Below are positions 44,582-53,073 of a stretch of 64,000 nt of DNA, piece after piece; the first letter of the stretch is position 1, and every line of letters starts with the position of its first letter. Source of the DNA: Pseudomonas sichuanensis. GTDB lineage: Bacteria > Pseudomonadota > Gammaproteobacteria > Pseudomonadales > Pseudomonadaceae. The stretch is taken from NCBI RefSeq assembly GCF_003231305.1, contig NZ_QKVM01000007.1:90013-154012 (forward strand), given 5' to 3'. The notes under the pieces are model-generated. The model had not been told where the DNA came from. It did no database searches and was given only the letters and a program-made list of their open reading frames with translations. The translations under genes were made by a program, and so were the position numbers.

Positions 44582-45634
44582 ATGCAATTCTTCGACGATT
44601 CGTTGCACCCGGAAAACATGGAAAAGGTGGTAATCACCGTGGCCCCCTATGGCCCGGAATGGATGCCCGAGGATTTCCCCGAAGACATTCCGCTGACCAT
44701 GGACGAGCAGGTGCAGAAGGCCGTGGACTGCTACGAGGCGGGTGCCACTGTGCTGCACCTGCACGTGCGTGAGCTGGACGGCAAAGGCTCCAAGCGCCTG
44801 AGCAAGTTCAACGAGCTGATCGCCGGCGTGCGCGAAGCGGTGCCGGAGATGATCATCCAGGTCGGCGGCTCGATTTCGTTCGCCCCCGAAGGCGAGGGCG
44901 AGGCCGCCAAGTGGCTGTCCGACGACACCCGGCACATGCTCGCCGAGCTGACCCCACGCCCGGACCAGGTCACGGTGGCCATCAACACCACCCAGATGAA
45001 CATCATGGAGCTGCTGTACCCGGAGTACCTGGAAGGCACCTCGCTGGCCAACCCGGGCATCCAGGCCGCCTACAGCGAAATGACCGTGCCGGCCGGGCCC
45101 GCCTGGGTGCGCGAGCACCTGCGCCGGCTGCAGGCCAGCCAGATCCAGCCGCACTTCCAGCTGACCGGCATGCATGCCCTGGAAACACTCGAGCGTATCG
45201 TGCGCCGCGGCGATTACATGGGCCCTTTGAACCTGACCTGGATCGGCATCGGCGGCGGCTTTGACGGCCCCAACCCGTTCAACTTCTTCAACTTCATCCA
45301 CCGCGCGCCGGACGGCTGCACCCTGACCGCCGAATCGCTGCTCAAGAACGTCCTGCCGTTCAACACCATGGCCCTGGCCATGGGCCTGCACCCACGCTGC
45401 GGCAACGAAGACACCATCATCGACCAGCACGGCAAGCGCTTCACCTCGGTACAGCAGATCCAGCAGACCGTGCGCGTGGCCCATGAGCTGGGCCGTGAGA
45501 TCGCCACCGGCAAACAGGCCCGGGCCATCTACCGGATCGGCGAGCAGTACACCAGCATCGAGGACACCCTCAAGGCCAACGGTATGGCGCCCAACCGTCA
45601 GCCGGGGCACAAAGGCGTGCCGCAACGCGCCTGA
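44582..45634 (+). CDS. beta-keto acid cleavage enzyme (BKACE, DUF849)
   Basis: A 350-residue TIM-barrel protein of the BKACE family. VVITVAPYGPEW, GATVLHLHVRELDG (zinc His pair in HLHVR), QVGGSISF and GLHPRCGNEDTIID are hallmarks; the Glu/Asp near the C-terminus and an Asn-rich loop shape the substrate pocket. These zinc enzymes condense a beta-keto acid with acetyl-CoA and cleave it to a CoA thioester plus acetoacetate; the best-known substrates are 3-keto-5-aminohexanoate and dehydrocarnitine. The specificity of this member cannot be assigned. The neighbours suggest a beta-keto acid formed after oxygenation. Confidence 0.9.
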   Translation: MQFFDDSLHPENMEKVVITVAPYGPEWMPEDFPEDIPLTMDEQVQKAVDCYEAGATVLHLHVRELDGKGSKRLSKFNELIAGVREAVPEMIIQVGGSISFAPEGEGEAAKWLSDDTRHMLAELTPRPDQVTVAINTTQMNIMELLYPEYLEGTSLANPGIQAAYSEMTVPAGPAWVREHLRRLQASQIQPHFQLTGMHALETLERIVRRGDYMGPLNLTWIGIGGGFDGPNPFNFFNFIHRAPDGCTLTAESLLKNVLPFNTMALAMGLHPRCGNEDTIIDQHGKRFTSVQQIQQTVRVAHELGREIATGKQARAIYRIGEQYTSIEDTLKANGMAPNRQPGHKGVPQRA

Positions 45635-45645
45635 ATGGCGACTGG

Positions 45646-45718
45646 CCTCATCGCCGGCAAGCCGGCTCCCACAAGTGCAGGACTGTACCCTGTGGGCGCA
45701 GGCATGCCGGCAATGAGG
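45646..45718. repeat. palindromic repeat, degenerate REP
   Basis: CCTCATCGCCGGCAAGCCGG.. and GGCATGCCGGCAATGAGG form an imperfect inverted repeat. It lies within the operon, between the BKACE gene and the MFS gene, and may set up unequal expression of the two parts. Confidence 0.8.
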
Positions 45719-45782
45719 CCGGTACCAGCAGCAACCCTATTGGCGTTTTCTCAAAACAAGAACAACACCCCCAGGAGGCAGC

Positions 45783-47072
45783 ATGGCCACCTATCTCGCC
45801 AGTACCACAGACTCAGGCATCGACCCCTCGCTGAGCATCCCCCGGCGTTACGCCTGGATCGTTTTCGCCCTGACCTTCGGCCTGCTGATTTCCGACTACA
45901 TGTCGCGCCAGGTGCTCAACGCCGTATTCCCCCTGCTCAAGGCCGAATGGGCCCTGAGCGACAGCCAGCTCGGCCTGCTCAGCGGCATCGTCGCGCTGAT
46001 GGTCGGCCTGCTGACCTTTCCGCTGTCGCTGTTGGCCGACCGTTTCGGCCGGGTGCGCAGCCTGGTGCTGATGGCCGTGCTCTGGAGCCTGGCCACCCTG
46101 GGCTGCGCGCTGGCACAGGACTACCCGCAGATGTTCGTCGCACGCTTTCTGGTTGGGGTCGGCGAGGCGGCCTACGGCAGTGTCGGTATCGCCGTGGTGG
46201 TGGCGGTGTTCCCGCGCGAGATGCGCGCTACCCTGGCCGGTGCGTTCATGGCCGGTGGCATGTTCGGCTCGGTGCTGGGCATGGCCCTGGGCGGCGTGCT
46301 GGCCGAGCACCTCGGCTGGCGCTGGGCGTTCGCCGGCATGGCGCTGTTCGGGCTGTTGCTGGCGCTGCTGTACCCGCTGATCGTCAAGGAGGCCCGGGTC
46401 ACGCCAGCGGCCAGCGGCCCCACCGCCAAGCCCGTGCGCGCACTGCACAGCCTGTATGGCAGCCGTTCGGTGATCGCCGCCTATGTCGGCAGCGGTCTGC
46501 AACTGTTCGTCGGCGGCACGGTGATCGTCTGGATGCCCAGCTACCTGACCCGCTACTACGCCATGGGTACCGACCAGGCCGGTGTGGTCAGCGCGGTCAT
46601 CGTGCTGTGCAGCGGCGTCGGCATGATCCTCTGCGCCATGCTGTGCGACCGCCTCGGGCGCCGGCGCCAGGACCGCAAGATCAGCCTGGCGATCGGCTAC
46701 TGCCTGGGCAGTTGCCTGCTGCTGTCACTGGCATTCGCCATGCCGACCGGCACTGCCCAACTGGTTTTGATCGGCCTGGGGATGATGGTCGCCGCCGGCA
46801 CCAGCGGCCCGTCCAGCGCCATGGTCGCCAACCTGACCCATGCCTCGGTGCACGGCACGGCCTTCGCCACCCTGACCCTGGCCAACAACCTGCTGGGCCT
46901 GGCCACCGGGCCGTTGCTCACTGGCCGGCTGTCCGACCTGATCGGCCTGCACGGCGCCTTGCAGCTGGTGCCGCTGATCAGCCTCGGCGCAGCGCTGGTG
47001 TTCGTCATCGGCAAGCGCCACTACCACACAGACATGGCCCGCTTGCAGCGGGCCCAGGAGTCGACGTCGTGA
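45783..47072 (+). CDS. MFS transporter
   Basis: A 429-residue transporter with 12 predicted membrane helices. SDYMSRQVLNAVFPLLKAEW in helix 1, the loop LADRFGRVRSLVLMAVLWSLAT (D-R-x-G-R signature) and FLVGVGEAAYGSVGIAVVVAVFPREMRATLAGAF mark the family of aromatic/organic acid transporters. Substrate unknown; it probably imports the compound handled by the TauD and BKACE enzymes. AGGAGG precedes the ATG. It overlaps the next gene by four bases. Confidence 0.85.
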   Translation: MATYLASTTDSGIDPSLSIPRRYAWIVFALTFGLLISDYMSRQVLNAVFPLLKAEWALSDSQLGLLSGIVALMVGLLTFPLSLLADRFGRVRSLVLMAVLWSLATLGCALAQDYPQMFVARFLVGVGEAAYGSVGIAVVVAVFPREMRATLAGAFMAGGMFGSVLGMALGGVLAEHLGWRWAFAGMALFGLLLALLYPLIVKEARVTPAASGPTAKPVRALHSLYGSRSVIAAYVGSGLQLFVGGTVIVWMPSYLTRYYAMGTDQAGVVSAVIVLCSGVGMILCAMLCDRLGRRRQDRKISLAIGYCLGSCLLLSLAFAMPTGTAQLVLIGLGMMVAAGTSGPSSAMVANLTHASVHGTAFATLTLANNLLGLATGPLLTGRLSDLIGLHGALQLVPLISLGAALVFVIGKRHYHTDMARLQRAQESTS

Positions 47073-47722
47073 ACCCTCGGTTGTGTATTGATGTGACCTT
47101 TGACTTTATCTGCCCCTGGTGCCTGATCGGCCAGCGCCAGTTGCAGCGCGCCCTTGAACGCCTTGCCAGGGAGCGCCCCGCGGTGAGCGTGACGGTACGC
47201 TGGCAGGGCGTGCAGTTGTTGCCGGGGTTACCGGCCGAGGGCGTGCCTTTCGACACCTTCTATCGCCAGCGCCTGGGCAGCGACGAGGCGGTACGCCAAC
47301 GCCAGGCCCACGTCATCGAGGCGGCGCTGGCCGTTGGTGAGCCGCTGGATTTCACGCGCATTCGGCGCATGCCCAACACCGCCAATGCCCATCGCCTGCT
47401 GCAGCGGGTGCAGCTCGTCGCAGGTGCCGGGCCAGCCGAGGTCTTGCGCCTGCGCCTGTTCCAGGCCTATTTCCAGGAGGGTCGCGATCTGGGCGATCGC
47501 TCCACCTTGCTCGAGATCGCCCAGGCGTGTGGGGTGCCGCAAGCGCTGGTGGCGGACTGCCTGCGCGATGACGGCGCCGCATTGTGCGCCGATGAGTCGC
47601 GCGTCGGCAGCGTGGTGCCGAGCTTTGTGATCAACCGGCAACGACCGGTCAGCGGTGCGCAACCCGCCGAGGTGCTTTACGCGGCGATGAAGGTCGCACT
47701 GGCACAGGCGGTACCCGCATGA
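47069..47722 (+). CDS. DsbA-family oxidoreductase (FrnE-like)
   Basis: A 217-residue thioredoxin-fold protein with CPWC at residues 15-18 (DFICPWCLIGQRQL) and an alpha-helical insert as in FrnE/2-hydroxychromene-carboxylate isomerase-like proteins. VVPSFVINRQRPVSGAQP is the cis-Pro loop. It lacks a signal peptide, so it is a cytoplasmic redox or isomerase protein rather than periplasmic DsbA. Start GTG at 47069 overlaps the MFS stop by four bases, showing tight coupling. Its substrate in this pathway is unknown. Confidence 0.85.
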   Translation: MNPRLCIDVTFDFICPWCLIGQRQLQRALERLARERPAVSVTVRWQGVQLLPGLPAEGVPFDTFYRQRLGSDEAVRQRQAHVIEAALAVGEPLDFTRIRRMPNTANAHRLLQRVQLVAGAGPAEVLRLRLFQAYFQEGRDLGDRSTLLEIAQACGVPQALVADCLRDDGAALCADESRVGSVVPSFVINRQRPVSGAQPAEVLYAAMKVALAQAVPA

Positions 47723-48045
47723 ACGGGCGTTATCCGGTGCCTGCCGGCAAGCTGCCGGAGCAGGGCGGCCGCGTCCTGGTCGAATGCGCGGGCAAAAGCC
47801 TGGCGCTGTTCAATGTCGACGGCACCTTCTACGCCATCGACGACAGTTGCCCGCACCAGGGCGCCTCGCTGTGCGCCGGGCGCCTGGAGGGGCGGGTTAT
47901 CCAGTGCTGTGCCCACGGCCTGCGCTTCGACCTGGCCAGCGGTTACCTGCTGCAATCCACCGCGCTCAAGGTCGCCCGCTACCCGGTCGAATATCACGAA
48001 GGGCAGGTGTACATCGTGTTCAGCCAAGAGGAAGCAGGCCAATGA
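47719..48045 (+). CDS. Rieske-type [2Fe-2S] ferredoxin
   Basis: A 108-residue protein consisting only of a Rieske domain. Ligands are C44-P-H46 (DDSCPHQGASL) and C63-x2-H66 (CCAHGLRF). It resembles the ferredoxin partners of ring-hydroxylating oxygenases, or nitrite reductase small-subunit-like (NirD) proteins. No Rieske oxygenase alpha subunit is nearby, so its electron partner is not encoded in the window. It overlaps both neighbours by four bases, so it is translated with them. Confidence 0.9.
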   Translation: MNGRYPVPAGKLPEQGGRVLVECAGKSLALFNVDGTFYAIDDSCPHQGASLCAGRLEGRVIQCCAHGLRFDLASGYLLQSTALKVARYPVEYHEGQVYIVFSQEEAGQ

Positions 48046-49052
48046 CCGTCGCCGTCATCAGCAGCGTCAACCACCGTACCCGTGAACTGGCCCCGGGCAT
48101 CCTGGTCAGCCTGATCGTCGCTGGCGCGGCGAGTTTTCTCAGCGAGCACTACCAGGCCCCCGTGATGCTGTTTGCCCTGTTGCTGGGCATGGCCCTGAAC
48201 TTCCTGGCCAGCGACGGGCGCTGCAAGGCCGGTATCGAATTCACCGCGCGCACGGTGCTGCGCCTGGGCGTGGCATTGCTCGGCATGCGCATCACCCTGG
48301 GCCAGATCGCCAGCCTGGGCTGGAAGCCGGTGGTGCTGGTGGTGACCTTGGTGGTGGTGACCATCCTGGTGTCGGTGCTGGCGGCGCGGGCGCTGGGCTT
48401 TTCGCGGCTGTTCGGCCTGCTTACCGGCGGCGCCACGGCCATCTGCGGCGCCTCGGCGGCCCTGGCCCTGGCGGCGGCGTTGCCGGCGCACAAGCACAAG
48501 GAGCACGCCACGCTGTTCACCGTGATCGGCGTGTCGGCGTTGTCGACCCTGGCGATGATCAGCTACCCGATGCTCGCCCAGTGGCTGCAGCTGTCGCCGG
48601 GGCAGGCCGGGGTCTTCCTCGGTGCCACCATCCACGACGTGGCCCAGGTGGTGGGCGCCGGCTACAGCCTGTCCACCGAGACCGGCGATATCGCCACCGT
48701 GGTCAAGCTGATGCGCGTGGCCATGCTACTGCCGGTGATCGTCTGCGCGGCGATGATCACCCGCCGCCAGGGCCTTGGCGACGCAGGCCAACGGCCGCCG
48801 CTGTTGCCCTGGTTCGCCGTTGGCTTCGTGTTGCTGGCGTGTCTCAACAGTACCGGCTGGGTGGCGCCTGCGGTGCAGGGCGGGGTCAACGAGCTGTCGC
48901 GCGGGTGCCTGGTGGTGGCGATCAGTGCGCTGGGCATGAAGACCCAGCTCAAGGCCCTGGCCAGCGTAGGGCTCAAGCCGATCCTGTTGATGATGGGGGA
49001 GACGGCGTTCCTGGTACTGCTGGTACTGGGGTTGATGCGCTGGGGGTTGTGA
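48042..49052 (+). CDS. YeiH-family putative sulphate/anion exporter (UPF0324)
   Basis: A 336-residue membrane protein with about 10 hydrophobic segments. APVMLFALLLGMALNFLASDGRCKAGIEFTARTVLRLGVALLGMRITLGQIASLG, GGATAICGASAALALAAALP and GATIHDVAQVVGAGYSL are hallmarks of the YeiH/UPF0324 family. Related proteins are proposed to export sulphate or sulphite in sulphonate degraders. Here it ends an operon with a TauD-type dioxygenase, which would fit release of sulphite from a sulphonate; this is inference only. The ATG overlaps the Rieske stop by four bases. Confidence 0.85.
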   Translation: MTVAVISSVNHRTRELAPGILVSLIVAGAASFLSEHYQAPVMLFALLLGMALNFLASDGRCKAGIEFTARTVLRLGVALLGMRITLGQIASLGWKPVVLVVTLVVVTILVSVLAARALGFSRLFGLLTGGATAICGASAALALAAALPAHKHKEHATLFTVIGVSALSTLAMISYPMLAQWLQLSPGQAGVFLGATIHDVAQVVGAGYSLSTETGDIATVVKLMRVAMLLPVIVCAAMITRRQGLGDAGQRPPLLPWFAVGFVLLACLNSTGWVAPAVQGGVNELSRGCLVVAISALGMKTQLKALASVGLKPILLMMGETAFLVLLVLGLMRWGL

Positions 49053-49078
49053 GGCCGCTCCTACAGCTGGCGCGATCC

Positions 49079-49167
49079 CTGTGGGAGCGGGCTTGCCCCG
49101 CGAACACGGGCGTAGCCCGTGCCAGGCACCGAGGTGTCGTCTTCGCGGGTAAACCCGCTCCCACAGG
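49079..49167. repeat. composite REP element
   Basis: TGTGGGAGCGGGCTTGCCCC.. and CGGGTAAACCCGCTCCCACA enclose a CACGGGCGTAGCCCGTG hairpin, the same design as at 11339-11442. It sits between the convergent YeiH-type and AraC-type genes and probably ends the first operon. Further partial arms (CTGTGGGAGC) follow to 49210. Confidence 0.85.
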
Positions 49168-49215
49168 TACTGTGCAATCGGGGGAATGCACGGACCCTGT
49201 GGGAGCTGCGGCCAC

Positions 49216-50232
49216 CTACAGGACCGATGCAATCGCCCCCTGCCGCGCACGCCAGCTCGCTGGCGGCATGCCGTACTGGGCGATGAACCAGCGGGTGAAC
49301 GAACTGGGCATCGAATAGCCGAGCATGTCGGCGATCCGCCCCAGTGAATAGGCGGGGTTCTCCAGGTAACGGATCACCAGGTCGCGGCGCACGCCGTTGA
49401 CCAACTCGCTGAAGGTCACGCCGGCCTCCACCAGCCGCCGTTGCAGGGTACGCACGTTCATGCCCTGGCTCTGCGCCACCTGTTCTAGCGTGGCGCGGCC
49501 CATGGGCAGCAGCAGGTAGATGGTCTTGCGCATTTCCAGCTCCAGCGAAGGCCGGTCGCCGCCTTGCAGGGTATCGAGGTAGCGCCGCGCCAGGCGTGCC
49601 ATGGCTTCGTTGGCCTGCGGGGTGGTGCTGTCGAGGTCGGTCGCCTGGCAGACGATGCCGTTGAACTCGCTGCCGAACTCCAGCTTGCAGCCGAAGATGC
49701 GCCGGTGAATGGCCAGGTCGGCGGGCGCCGCGTGGGTGAAGTTGGCACTGATCGGCCGCCAGTGGGCACCCAGCAGCGCGGCGCACAAGCGCAACATCAC
49801 GCCGATGGCCAGCTCCACCGCCTGGCGGCTGCCATGGCTGCGCTCGGTCACCACCTCTTCACGAATGATCACACTCTTGCCGGCCTCCTCGACATGGATG
49901 GCCAGGGCATCGTTGAGCAAGTGGCGGTACTGCACGATCACTTGCAGGGCATCGCGCAGGGTGCGCTGGTGGCTGAGCAGCAGGCTGATCTCGCCGAAAT
50001 CCGACAGCTGGCGCAGTTCGGCCATGCGCAAGCCGAAGGTCTCGCAGCCGCAGGCCTTGGCCGAGGCTTCCAGCAGCTCGATCACGGCCGTGGCGGCGAT
50101 ACGCCGGTTGGGATCATCCAGCAGGCCGGCACTGAGCCCGACCTGGGCCAGCAGGGCATGGGGATTGAGCCCCAGGTGGCGGGACACTTCAAGGTAATTG
50201 GTCAGGCTGGCGGCACGCACTTGTGTGGGCAT
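49216..50232 (-). CDS. AraC-family regulator with Arabinose_bd-type N-terminal domain (OruR-like)
   Basis: A 338-residue regulator. The N-terminal ~200 residues match the PF12625-type ligand domain (LEVSRHLGLNPHALLAQVGLSAGLLDDPNRRIAATAVIELLEASAKACG, FGEISLLLSHQRTLRDAL), and the C-terminus is the AraC double helix-turn-helix (ATLEQVAQSQGMNVRTLQRRLVEAGVTFSELVNGVRRDL; YSLGRIADMLGYSMPSSFTRWFIAQYG). It lies between two operons that both carry the same 21-base tandem site and is divergent from the second, so I infer that it activates both. Members of this subgroup sense fatty acids, quaternary amines or aromatic acids. Confidence 0.87.
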   Translation of the reverse strand: MPTQVRAASLTNYLEVSRHLGLNPHALLAQVGLSAGLLDDPNRRIAATAVIELLEASAKACGCETFGLRMAELRQLSDFGEISLLLSHQRTLRDALQVIVQYRHLLNDALAIHVEEAGKSVIIREEVVTERSHGSRQAVELAIGVMLRLCAALLGAHWRPISANFTHAAPADLAIHRRIFGCKLEFGSEFNGIVCQATDLDSTTPQANEAMARLARRYLDTLQGGDRPSLELEMRKTIYLLLPMGRATLEQVAQSQGMNVRTLQRRLVEAGVTFSELVNGVRRDLVIRYLENPAYSLGRIADMLGYSMPSSFTRWFIAQYGMPPASWRARQGAIASVL

Positions 50233-50386
50233 TGTTGTTGTTTTCCACGCTTGTCATCAGGTGACCCGCAGCGCTGGCGGGTGGCTTGTTATAGCGCGTG
50301 TGTCGCCAGAAGAGAAGCCGGCACCTGGCCCGTTATTTCGGGTTCATCCAGGGATTACGGGTTTGCAGCTCGAGGGGGCGAAAGCC

Positions 50387-50428
50387 CTGTCACCAAATGA
50401 AAAGTCGCTGACGTGCAAAGTAAAGCGC
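50387..50428 (+). promoter_or_regulatory. 21-bp tandem operator, copy 2, upstream of the DUF1302 operon
   Basis: Two 21-base direct repeats, 50387-50407 (CTGTCACCAAATGAAAAGT..) and 50408-50428 (CTGACGTGCAAAGTAAAGC..); a weaker third CTGTCGAGG follows. A possible -10 (GATTACT near 50442) is 14 bases after the second repeat, matching the geometry of copy 1 at 42580-42621. The first repeat shares 18-19 bases with copy 1 (CTGTCAnCAAATGAAAAGT). The divergent AraC gene starts 155 bases away. Confidence 0.7.
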
Positions 50429-50507
50429 CTGTCGAGGGCGCTGATTACTGTGGGACCAGAAGCGCTCGAACCCTGGCGAGCGCACCTGCCAGCGCAGAGG
50501 TAGCGAC

Positions 50508-51074
50508 GTGGAAAAACTGCACACCCACGCAACGGTCCTGATCGTCCCCGGCCTGCGCGAGCATGTTGCCGAACACTGGCAGACCTTGCTCCACGACCGC
50601 CTGGCCAAGGCCCGCACGGTGCCGCCGCTACAGGCCGATGCGTTGAGCTGCGACGCCCGGGTCGAGGCCATCCAGCGCGAGCTGGAGCAGATCGAAGGTG
50701 AGGTGCTGTTGGTGGCCCACAGCGCCGGCGTACTCATGGTCGCCCACTGGGCTGCGCGCTACGCCCGGCCGATCAAGGGCGCACTGCTGGCGGCGCCACC
50801 GGACCTTCAGGCCCGCTGGCCGGCCGCCTACCCAAGCCCCGACAGCCTGCGCGCCAACGGCTGGAGCCCGTTGCCGCTGCAGCCGCTGCCGTTCCCCAGC
50901 ATCGTCGCCGCCAGCAGCAACGATCACCTGGCCAGCCCCGCAGCGGTCGCCGCCCTGGCCGAAGGCTGGGGCAGCCAGCTGCTCGAACTGGGTGCGGTGG
51001 GCCACCTCAACCCCGCCGCGGGCTACGGGCCCTGGCCGCAGGCCGAAGCCCTGGTGCGGCAACTGGACCGCTGA
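50508..51074 (+). CDS. RBBP9/YdeN-type small alpha/beta hydrolase
   Basis: A 188-residue serine hydrolase of the PF06821 family. The fold starts VLIVPGLREHVAEHWQTLL, the nucleophile is S72 in VAHSAGVLMVAHW, the acid is probably in SSNDHLASP, and the His is in GAVGHLNPAAGYGPWP. Starts with GTG at 50508 after AGAGG. These enzymes cleave small esters; some act on quorum signals or lipids. It is the first gene of the operon that holds DUF1302, DUF1329 and the acyl-CoA enzymes, so an ester of the acyl substrate is a plausible target. Confidence 0.87.
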   Translation: MEKLHTHATVLIVPGLREHVAEHWQTLLHDRLAKARTVPPLQADALSCDARVEAIQRELEQIEGEVLLVAHSAGVLMVAHWAARYARPIKGALLAAPPDLQARWPAAYPSPDSLRANGWSPLPLQPLPFPSIVAASSNDHLASPAAVAALAEGWGSQLLELGAVGHLNPAAGYGPWPQAEALVRQLDR

Positions 51075-51131
51075 CCCGGCTGCTCAGCCAAGCCCCGCGA
51101 AAGAACAATAACAACACGTGGAGTCACCGCG

Positions 51132-53039
51132 ATGCCAATGCTGCGTTGCCAGCGCCTGCTGGCCTGTACCTTCAGCCTGCTCGGCGCCACCTCGTTACCG
51201 GCTGCCGAAATCGATACCGGCCATGAAGACTGGGCCGTGCGCCTGGACAACACGGTCAAGTACAACTACGGCGTGCGCACCGAAAGCGCCGACCCGCGCC
51301 TGCTGGCCACGCCCAACAACAACGACGGCGACTACAACTTTCGCAAGGCCGGTACCACCATCAGCAACCGGGTCGACCTGCTGACCGAGCTGGATGTGGT
51401 GTACCAACAGCGCATGGGCTTTCGCGTCAGCGCCGCCAGTTGGTACGACAAGGCCTACGAGAACACAGGTTCCGCCAGTAACCCCTACATCAATGGCAAC
51501 GGCGGGCAGTCCGGCATCAATCCTGGTATCGGCGGTTTGCCCGGCACCGGCACGCCCCTGGGCTCTGCACACCTGAGCCATTACGCCCAGCGCTATTACA
51601 CCGGCCCCTCGGGCGAGATCCTCGATGCCTTCGTGTTCATGCGCACCGCGGTGGGCGAGTCGTCCGAACTCAGTGGCAAGCTGGGCCAGCACAACCTGTT
51701 CTGGGGCGAAACCCTGCTCAACCCGGTGCATTCGCTGAGCTACGGTCAGTCCGGCCTGGACCTGGCCAAGCTCGCCGCCTCGCCCGGCACCGAAGCCAAG
51801 GAACTGTTCGTGCCGCGCAACCAGCTGTCGGCCTCGTTGCTGGTCAACCCCGAGCTCACCCTCGGCGCCCAGTACTTCCTCGACTGGGACGCCGCGCGGC
51901 TGCCGGAGGCCGGCACCTACTACGGCGGCTCGGACCTGCTGGACCAGGGCGGCCAGAGCCTGCTGCTCGGGCATACCGGCACGCCTGGGCTGATCCCGGT
52001 GCGCGGTGCGCTGACCACCCTGCGCCGTGGCCACGACCTGACCCCCGACAAGCGTGGCGACTGGGGGGTGATGGCCAAGTGGTCGCCCGAATGGCTGGGT
52101 GGCACCCTCGGCTTCTACTACCGCAACACTTCGGAAATCATGCCCCAGGCCTGGCTCGATACCCGTGGCCTGCGGGTCAGCGGCGCGGCCGGCCCGATCG
52201 CCAACCTGTACCGCTCACTGCAAACCGCCACCTACCAGTTCGCCTATGCCGACGACATCGACGTGTATGGCCTGAGCCTGTCCAAGGATGTGGGCGGCAT
52301 CAGTGTCGGCAGCGACCTGAACATCCGCCACCACATGCCCCTGGCGAGCATCCCGGCAATCGTCAGTGCCCCCGGCGTGGCCGGTCTGGGCGGTGGCTTC
52401 GGCCTGCTGCCCGCGCGCAGCCCGGCCAGCGGGGTGATCTACGACGTGCCCCGCGATGGCGACAGCCTGAGCGCCACCGGGCAGACCCTGCACTGGACCG
52501 TCAACGGCTTGATGAGTTTCGGCGCCACGCCGCTGTTCGACTCGGCCACGCTGCTGGGCGAGCTGTTCTACAGCAACCTGCTCAAGCTCGATGGCCACAA
52601 CGCCGCGCTGTACAAGGGCAACGCCAGCTACCGCGGCATTGACAAACCCACCCGTGACAACTGGGGCATCGCCGTCAACTTCAGCCCCACCTGGTACCAG
52701 GTGCTGCCGGGCATGGACCTGAGCCTGCCGCTGTCGCTCAACCTCGGCATCGACGGCGTATCGCCCGTGCAAGGGGGCGGCGCCGAGGACACCGGCACCT
52801 ATGCCCTGGGCCTGAGCGCGGCGTTCTACAACCAGTACTTCGTCGACCTCAAGTACGTCGACAGCTTTGGCAAAAGCCAGGCCTGCCGCGACGGCCAGGC
52901 CGACGGCAGCACCCCAAACGCCCTGGACGGCGAGCAGGACTACACCTGCTACGGCGGCGGCTATGCCTCGTTCTCCGGCGGTGGCGCCACCACCGAGGAC
53001 CGCGGCGCGCTGTACCTCACGCTCAAGACCACGTTCTGA
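51132..53039 (+). CDS. DUF1302 outer-membrane-type protein
   Basis: A 635-residue protein with a signal peptide (MPMLRCQRLLACTFSLLGATSLPAA). The mature part is rich in amphipathic beta strands and alternating aromatic residues (YNYGVRTESADPRLL, YQQRMGFRVSAASWYD, TLGAQYFLDWDAARLPEAG), and ends TLKTTF with a terminal Phe, as expected for an outer-membrane barrel. DUF1302 proteins occur beside DUF1329 proteins in many Pseudomonas and in steroid- or fatty-ester-degrading bacteria. Function is not proven; passage of hydrophobic compounds through the outer membrane is my inference. Two ATGs (51132, 51138) are possible starts. Confidence 0.88.
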   Translation: MPMLRCQRLLACTFSLLGATSLPAAEIDTGHEDWAVRLDNTVKYNYGVRTESADPRLLATPNNNDGDYNFRKAGTTISNRVDLLTELDVVYQQRMGFRVSAASWYDKAYENTGSASNPYINGNGGQSGINPGIGGLPGTGTPLGSAHLSHYAQRYYTGPSGEILDAFVFMRTAVGESSELSGKLGQHNLFWGETLLNPVHSLSYGQSGLDLAKLAASPGTEAKELFVPRNQLSASLLVNPELTLGAQYFLDWDAARLPEAGTYYGGSDLLDQGGQSLLLGHTGTPGLIPVRGALTTLRRGHDLTPDKRGDWGVMAKWSPEWLGGTLGFYYRNTSEIMPQAWLDTRGLRVSGAAGPIANLYRSLQTATYQFAYADDIDVYGLSLSKDVGGISVGSDLNIRHHMPLASIPAIVSAPGVAGLGGGFGLLPARSPASGVIYDVPRDGDSLSATGQTLHWTVNGLMSFGATPLFDSATLLGELFYSNLLKLDGHNAALYKGNASYRGIDKPTRDNWGIAVNFSPTWYQVLPGMDLSLPLSLNLGIDGVSPVQGGGAEDTGTYALGLSAAFYNQYFVDLKYVDSFGKSQACRDGQADGSTPNALDGEQDYTCYGGGYASFSGGGATTEDRGALYLTLKTTF

Positions 53040-53073
53040 ACCACTCCACAGACACCACAGGAAAACAACAATC

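Noticed and set aside
43689..49052. Taurine or carnitine degradation operon
   Set aside because: Neither tauABC nor carnitine dehydrogenase/betaine genes are present; the TauD-type and BKACE families are broad.
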